Shown here: positions 59,651 to 64,000 of the stretch, one piece after another
Position numbering within the stretch: the stretch's first letter is position 1
How the letters are laid out: the number at the start of each line of letters is the position of its first letter
From: JAPOXK01 sp965220315
GTDB taxonomy: Bacteria; Chloroflexota; Dehalococcoidia; Bin125
Direction of reading: 5' to 3'
DNA length: 64,000 nt
NCBI GenBank assembly: GCA_965220315.1
Contig: CBDCPP010000001.1
Coordinates: 1,240,001 to 1,304,000, forward strand
Notes under the pieces: generated by a model
Seen by the model: the letters and a program-made list of their open reading frames with translations, nothing else
What the model was told of the DNA's origin: nothing
Database searches by the model: none
Position numbers and translations under genes: made by a program

Positions 59651-60133
59651 AGAATTGTCCTGGGACCGCTGCGGGACAGTCTAGTCGAGAGGTCGAGCCA
59701 TCTGCACTGACCAATGAGGCGCGGCACCGGACGCACCAACGTCGCGAACTCCGTGTTCGGGCCGCAACCACAGAATCAGCTCGCGATCTCTACGCTCGTC
59801 GTGACGGTACCATGACGATTCCAAGCGAAAGGATCCCAACCGTTCCGCGTCGGGCTTGGAACGATCCTGGGCAGTCGTCCTTCGCAACACGGACCCCGTC
59901 GGACGCGTGGACTTTGACGACTGCTTGCGAGACGCTCAACTGAGCGCCGCCAGTGGCAAGCCATAGAGGTCGCCGATACCGTCGTCGAGCGACGGCAAGC
60001 GCTCCCGGAGCGCTAACCCGCACCCGGTAGCGGCGGCGCCATCCCGTTGCCAGCCGAGCCGCCCATCACGCTGACGGCGCCCGGGCAGGACTGGGACCAG
60101 CGCCCCGGGGAGGGCAGGTACAGGGGCACAGTG
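59651..60133. other. 480-base stretch without a convincing gene; holds repeat copy B
   Basis: No supported gene. The direct-repeat copy B occupies 59793-59901. The rest shows only short open frames without homology. It separates the nuclease cassette from the recombinase gene. Confidence 0.55.
59793..59901. repeat. Direct repeat copy B flanking the nuclease cassette
   Basis: Same orientation as 57748-57857, starting with the same 15 bases CGCTCGTCGTGACGG. Lacks the inverted-repeat arms of copy A because the CATGAACCATG block has diverged. Confidence 0.65.
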
Positions 60134-61477
60134 TCAGGATGCCTGCACTGGCGGAGCAGCCGTCAGGGCTTCGCCGGGCGCCGGCTCCAGGTGCCCACGC
60201 TCGATCCGGCTCCGGTTCGCCGCGTCGTCGAGCACGTCCACGACGGAGCCCGCCCGATAGGGCCGGCCTGGGCCATCCCAGCCAAACAGCACCCGGACGC
60301 GCACCGTGCCCGGAGGTGGCGAGGCCTCAGTATCATCCTGCTGGCGTTTGGTGCGCTCCCCTGAGGGAGTGCGTCCCCGTGAGCCCTTGCGGGCGCGCTG
60401 GGCGCCCCGCCGAGCGGGAGGCCTGTCCCTTCCTCGACGCCGCTTGCGTGCCCGATCATCGCCGAAGTAGCGAGCCATCGCGCCGAGCTCGGCCGCATCC
60501 TCGCGGGCATACGTCAATACCTGGCCCGGGGCGGTCCAGCGCCCCGCCTCCTGGATCTCCACGATCGACGCACTCCGCCGGGCGAGCTCCTTCGCCATGC
60601 CCCGCCGGAAGGAGTGGCCGGCGAGATTCCGATCGTCGATCCCCGCTGCCACGGCGCCGGCCCGGATCCACTGGCGGATGCTGTCCGTGGAAACCGGGGG
60701 GCCATCAGGGCCGATGCGGTGTCCCCCCTGGCCGACGCGGCGGAAGATCCGACCGCCCGTGATCCCCGCCGCATCCAACCACACACGGACGCGGGCTCGC
60801 GTGTCCGCGCGCAGATAGCAAACGGTGCCCTGCCCCGTCTGGTCCGTCTTGCTGAACCGGATCCGCACGCCGGCGTCGCTCATGTCGGCCACGGTGCAGG
60901 CGGCGGCCTCCGAGGCCCGCAGGAGGGCGTCGCGCATCACTCCGAAGAGAGCGGCGTCGCGCAGGCCCCGCAGCGTCCCCTCCCCTTCGGCGGCGCCGAT
61001 CATGCGCTCGGTCTCCTTCCAGGTCAGCCCCCGGACCGCGCCGCGCCCGCGGTCCCGCCCATCGCGGCGGATGCGCCGCAGCGTCGCCCCCACCAGATCG
61101 CTGCGGGTCGGCAAGTCGTACCCGGCCCGTCGGTGGGCGTGGGCGATCGCCTTGGCGGCCTGCGCGATCCCGTTGGGCGCCCGCCCCTGCTGTGCGTAGA
61201 GCGCGGTCAGGTAGCGACCCACGGCCGCGGGCGTCAGCGGCAGGATCGGGTCCGGCGCGCCATCCGGATCGCCGGCGCACCACGCTGCCGCGGACGCGTC
61301 GTCGCCCGGCGCTAAAAATGCGCGGCAGCGGCGCCATTCGGCCTGGTAGACCGCCAACGAGCGGGGGGCGAGGGCGAGATCCTGAATCGTCGCGTCGTCC
61401 GGCGCGCCACGGGAAACGGGAGGGAGCATGACGTCCCAGGATGGCATTTTCGTTGGGAAAGTACCAGTGATACGCAA
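60134..61477 (-). CDS. Tyrosine recombinase/integrase with extra C-terminal domain
   Basis: 447 residues. N-terminal SAM-like core-binding domain (about 35-125), then the catalytic domain with the full set R187 (ALLRASEA), K210 (FSKTDQ), H288-x-x-R291 (GHSFRRGMAKEL), W314 and Y323 (VLTYARED). After residue 340 comes a very basic linker (DRARKRRRGRDRPPARRGAQ) and a ~50-residue domain, VRVRVLFGWDGPGRPYRAGS then VVDVLDDAANRSRIERGHLE, that resembles small phage-type 'G.V.D.....A..LI..G.A' proteins. This fusion is unusual. An internal ATG (MLPPVSRG) is an alternative start. The gene marks a mobile or formerly mobile segment. Confidence 0.85.
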   Translation of the reverse strand: MRITGTFPTKMPSWDVMLPPVSRGAPDDATIQDLALAPRSLAVYQAEWRRCRAFLAPGDDASAAAWCAGDPDGAPDPILPLTPAAVGRYLTALYAQQGRAPNGIAQAAKAIAHAHRRAGYDLPTRSDLVGATLRRIRRDGRDRGRGAVRGLTWKETERMIGAAEGEGTLRGLRDAALFGVMRDALLRASEAAACTVADMSDAGVRIRFSKTDQTGQGTVCYLRADTRARVRVWLDAAGITGGRIFRRVGQGGHRIGPDGPPVSTDSIRQWIRAGAVAAGIDDRNLAGHSFRRGMAKELARRSASIVEIQEAGRWTAPGQVLTYAREDAAELGAMARYFGDDRARKRRRGRDRPPARRGAQRARKGSRGRTPSGERTKRQQDDTEASPPPGTVRVRVLFGWDGPGRPYRAGSVVDVLDDAANRSRIERGHLEPAPGEALTAAPPVQAS

Positions 61478-61524
61478 AGGTTATCTAAGTACTTTGAGGC
61501 CAACAGGAGCGGGCGGGGGAGGGG

Positions 61525-61548
61525 GGGGTCTGAAACTTCAGAGTCCCC
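61525..61548. other. Hairpin in the recombinase leader
   Basis: GGGG-TCTGAA-AC-TTCAGA-GT-CCCC: a 6-bp stem with a 2-base loop extended by a GGGG/CCCC clamp across a two-base bulge, about 50 bases upstream of the recombinase start and read on its leader strand. Confidence 0.4.
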
Positions 61549-61634
61549 GCACGCCGTCTACACCATCGCCCCCCCGCGCGGGGTCGCCCGCTTTGCGACA
61601 ACTTTTTTGCTAGCGGGAACGGTGCCCTCCAGAT

Positions 61635-61811
61635 ATGCACCCAAGATGCTCTGCCTCAATTGCCGCGAAATGCCGAGCGCCGACCCGAAAATCGTACTGC
61701 GCCAAGTGCGAGCGCGGGGCGCGGCAATGGCGGGGCCCCGCGCGGTGGCGTGCGGCTAAGCAGGGCCGACGACCTCGCCGCGATCCGCCACGAATTCCCC
61801 TCGATCATTGA
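61635..61811 (+). CDS. Possible 58-residue Cys-rich protein
   Basis: Open frame starting MHPRCSASIAAKCRAPTRKS and continuing YCAKCERGARQWRG, with four Cys (C5, C13, C22, C25) and many Arg. The spacing recalls the N-terminal zinc knuckle of small phage HNH proteins, but no HNH core follows. There is no clear ribosome site. Another overlapping frame also has a CxxC (MLCLNCREM), so chance is possible. Confidence 0.25.
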   Translation: MHPRCSASIAAKCRAPTRKSYCAKCERGARQWRGPARWRAAKQGRRPRRDPPRIPLDH

Positions 61812-62205
61812 AGAGATCGGGCACTCAATAGGAGCGCCTAGCGCACCGGCATTGCCGCCTACCACCCGTGGTTGACCCCGTACGCCAGGCCAAGGGACTG
61901 CTGGCCTCCTCGCACCCCGAAGCAGTAGCGACTTGCGGCTGTCTCCACGATCACGGGTAGTCTAGTCAAGAACCCGACTCAGCGGTAGCGGCCAGCCAAA
62001 AGGGACCGCCGCAGGAGATCCGCATCGTGGCCACTTCGCGCCACCACTAGCTGAGCAATCGCGGCACCTTGCTTTTGACCAAGCCCGTGGCGCCAGTGCG
62101 GGGCACCCGAAACCACACCACCGGCGGCGGGGTTGGTCCCGCTAAGCGCGTCTGCTTGCAACGGCGCGGCCTGCCATGCTTAAGACGACCTTGCGTACTG
62201 TGTGA

Positions 62206-63051
62206 TCAGTCCGTCGCCTGCCCTGCTTCCTCAGCCTTGGCCATGCGGTAGCCGACGCGCGGCTCGGTGAAGATGTAGGTGGGGTGGTCCGCGTCGTCGC
62301 CCAGCTTGCGGCGGAGCTTGCTTACGATGGTGCGCATGGGCCGCATGTCGCCGCTGCTCTTCTCACCCCAGACCCGTTCTAGCAGTTGCTCGTAGGTCAA
62401 CAGCCGCCCGGCGTTTGCCGAAAGCTCGGCTAGCAGCCGGTATTCCATCGCGATCAGTGGGAGCGGACGACCTGCAAGGGTCACCCGGCGTTCGGCATAG
62501 TCGATGGTCAGGTCGCCCAGCACGTAAGGCTCTGACGGCTCGGACGCCGCCCGCTTGCGCAACGCCGCCCTGATCCTCGCCGAAAGCTCAGCCGGCGAGA
62601 AGGGCTTGACGACATAGTCCACCGCCCCCATGTCGAAGGCCCTGGCGATGAGCTCATCCCTGCCGTAGGCCGACAGGAAGATGACCGGCACATCGCCCGC
62701 TCCCAGGATGTCCCTCATCAGCTCGATGCCGTCCGTTCCAGGGAGCATCAGGTCGAGCAGGACCAAGTCGGGCTTCTCCTCCGCCACGAGGCGGAGCGCC
62801 TCCTCCGGGTCCCCCGTCACAATCGGCGTGTAGCCCGCGCCGGCGAGGGCGTCGCGGACGTACCTGAGCGCCTGGGGGTCGTCGTCCACCGCAAGGACGC
62901 GCACCCGTTCCCTCGCCTCCACCGCCGGTCGCCGCGAGGAACGAGTCGAGAGCGGAGAAGGTCCGCTCGCTGCACCGCTCCCGCTCATTTCGACCGATGG
63001 AATCGTGAAGGTGAACCGCGCCCCCATGCCTGGCCCTCGCTCTCCGCCCAT
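62206..63051 (-). CDS. Response regulator (receiver + OmpR-type wHTH), 3' part of a split hybrid gene
   Basis: The frame holds a receiver domain (VLAVDDDPQALRYVRDALAG; phospho-Asp in LVLLDLMLPGTDGIELMRDI; K in VVKPFSPAELSARI) and a winged-helix output domain (DYAERRVTLAGRPLPLIAME; RVWGEKSSGDMRPMRTIVSK). The first ~20 residues, GMGARFTFTIPSVE, are not a regulator start but the end of a histidine-kinase ATPase domain. This frame therefore appears to continue the kinase at 62985-64000 after a one-base frameshift near 63032-63036. Alone it would be a normal OmpR-type regulator starting near VRVLAVDDDP. Confidence 0.85.
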   Translation of the reverse strand: MGGERGPGMGARFTFTIPSVEMSGSGAASGPSPLSTRSSRRPAVEARERVRVLAVDDDPQALRYVRDALAGAGYTPIVTGDPEEALRLVAEEKPDLVLLDLMLPGTDGIELMRDILGAGDVPVIFLSAYGRDELIARAFDMGAVDYVVKPFSPAELSARIRAALRKRAASEPSEPYVLGDLTIDYAERRVTLAGRPLPLIAMEYRLLAELSANAGRLLTYEQLLERVWGEKSSGDMRPMRTIVSKLRRKLGDDADHPTYIFTEPRVGYRMAKAEEAGQATD

Positions 63052-64000
63052 ATCCGCCCCCCGTGCACCTCCACGATCCCCTTGCAGATGGCGAGGCCCA
63101 GGCCCGACCCGGCGACGCCGCTCCCCAGGTCATCGCCGTCGGTCCGGGTGAACTTCTTGAACAAGTACGGCAGTCGCTCGGCGGGTATACCCCTCCCCTC
63201 GTCGGCGACCGAGACCGCAACCTGAATGTCCTGCCGCACGGCGCTTATGCGGATGGCGGCGGTCTCCGAGGAGTGTTTGGTCGCGTTGGACAGCAGGTTG
63301 CCGACGACCTGGACGATGCGCTGCCTGTCCGCCATCACTAGCGGCAGGTCGGACTCTATGTCGATGGCGAGCTTGTTCCTGCCCCCAGCGCTGAGGAAGG
63401 TGCTCCTTGCCCGGTCCACCAGTACCGTCACCTCCGCGGGTTCAGGAGTGACCGGCAGCGTGCCCGTCTCAATGCGTGCCACGTCCAGCAGGTCGGCAAC
63501 CAGGTCATGCATGTGGTCGGCCTGCTCGTCGATGATGCGGAAAAACTGACGGACCACGGCCGGGTCCAGGTCGGCGGATGAGCCGAGCACGGTGGCGGCG
63601 GAGCCCTTGATGGAGGTCAGGGGCGCCCGCAGCTCGTGGCTCACCATCGCCAGGAACTCGGCCCGCAGCTGCTCCAGCTCCTCCAGGGCGGTCATGTCCT
63701 GAAGGGTGACGGCTACCGACTCCAAAGCGCCCTCCTCGGAGCGGATGGGCGTGGCGTTGACCAGGGTAGCGACGCTCCGGCCGTCGGCGACGCTGATGAC
63801 GATCTCCTCGGCCCGCACCGTCTCGCCCGAGCTGAGCGCCTGGGTCAGAGGGAAATCCCGCAGCGAGACCTCGCGCCCGTCGGCGCGCCGGAAGGTCAGC
63901 GTCTCCAGCAACTGCTCCGCCGGCTGGTTAGGGTTCCGCAGGCCGTCGACGATCCTTCGGGCCTCCCGGTTGAGCGACGCCGGGGCTCCCGTCCTGGCGT
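62985..64000 (-). CDS. PAS-containing sensor histidine kinase (5' end outside window)
   Basis: Gene entering from the right edge; the frame is open to base 64000. Visible: a PAS domain (about TLTFRRADGREVSLRDFPLT through LVNATPIRSEEGALESVAVT), HisKA with phospho-His in FLAMVSHELRAPLTSIKGSA, and the HATPase domain with N-box NLLSNATKHS, G1 DEGRGIP and G2 GSGLGLAICKGIVEVHGG. The usual ending 'GxGxxFxFxIP' is lost: after AESEG the frame reads QAWGRGSPSRF and stops, while the next frame carries GMGARFTFTIPSVE. Cytoplasmic as far as visible. Confidence 0.88.
   Translation of the reverse strand, partial: ARTGAPASLNREARRIVDGLRNPNQPAEQLLETLTFRRADGREVSLRDFPLTQALSSGETVRAEEIVISVADGRSVATLVNATPIRSEEGALESVAVTLQDMTALEELEQLRAEFLAMVSHELRAPLTSIKGSAATVLGSSADLDPAVVRQFFRIIDEQADHMHDLVADLLDVARIETGTLPVTPEPAEVTVLVDRARSTFLSAGGRNKLAIDIESDLPLVMADRQRIVQVVGNLLSNATKHSSETAAIRISAVRQDIQVAVSVADEGRGIPAERLPYLFKKFTRTDGDDLGSGVAGSGLGLAICKGIVEVHGGRIWAESEGQAWGRGSPSRFHRSK

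Larger units (their letters stand above)
61478..62205. other. 730-base gap upstream of the recombinase, with a small Cys-rich frame
   Basis: Mostly without a supported gene. It contains a G-rich patch and hairpin at 61525-61548, a poly-T patch near 61604 and one possible small ORF (61635-61811). The segment 62085-62180 is GC-rich and featureless by eye. Confidence 0.5.

Noticed and set aside
1..64000. CRISPR array
   Set aside because: No regularly spaced short repeats are seen in any gap, and no cas gene is present.

Overview
The window is GC-rich DNA carrying a dense, mostly core bacterial gene set. Short gaps, start/stop overlaps and gene content point to a Chloroflexota-type bacterium, perhaps a Dehalococcoidia/SAR202-like lineage. 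That placement is an inference from the gene mix: metG-tatD, split MaoC-type hydratases, a non-canonical serine module, an alpha-2-macroglobulin-like protein with Ig-like domains, and a hybrid kinase-regulator. No rRNA or tRNA gene is visible to fix the taxonomy.

Region 1 (1-6.7 kb) holds the end of metG, tatD and a polyprenyl diphosphate synthase on the plus strand. Facing them on the minus strand is a DNA replication/repair and ribosome-maturation cluster: dnaX, ebfC/ybaB, recR, recO and an fmdB-type zinc ribbon, with ybeY upstream. Region 2 (6.7-16.2 kb) is a minus-strand complex I operon, nuoA-C-D-H-J-K-(small ORF)-L-M-N. It has neither nuoB nor nuoI at their usual places, and no nuoEFG. 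Region 3 (16.3-22.2 kb) has a GNAT-like protein, a PHP phosphoesterase, two tandem pairs of MaoC-like hydratase proteins, a GNAT acetyltransferase, a Nudix hydrolase and a HEAT-repeat protein.

Region 4 (22.3-28.5 kb) is a minus-strand envelope and signalling group: cdaA-cdaR (c-di-AMP synthesis), der, plsY, gpsA, plus argF. Region 5 (28.6-34.4 kb) has comEA-comEC for DNA uptake, rph, a double HIT-domain protein and a DUF1015 protein. Region 6 (34.4-45.6 kb) carries serA with a class V aminotransferase, selA, a LigB-AMMECR1 fusion, mutS2, rarA, two unknown proteins and a Nudix CoA pyrophosphatase. Region 7 (45.6-57.3 kb) looks more accessory: a peptide with a double-glycine-type leader, a PPK2 kinase, a secreted gluzincin-like peptidase, a 2,130-residue A2M-like protein sharing an N-terminal repeat with that peptidase, and a DUF3574 lipoprotein.

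Region 8 (57.3-62.2 kb) is an insertion-prone stretch with long non-coding segments. It holds a visibly lower-GC two-gene cassette (zinc ribbon plus PD-(D/E)XK-type nuclease) bracketed by diverged direct repeats, then a tyrosine recombinase with an extra C-terminal domain. The window ends inside a PAS-kinase-receiver-wHTH hybrid that appears split by a frameshift.

The points most worth a second look are: the shared N-terminal module of the peptidase/A2M pair; an in-frame amber codon exactly at the peptidase signal-peptide junction; the GG-leader peptide; the repeat-bracketed nuclease cassette; and several genes (cdaR, mutS2, rarA, the peptidase) whose conserved N-termini lie upstream of any canonical start codon but behind good Shine-Dalgarno sequences.
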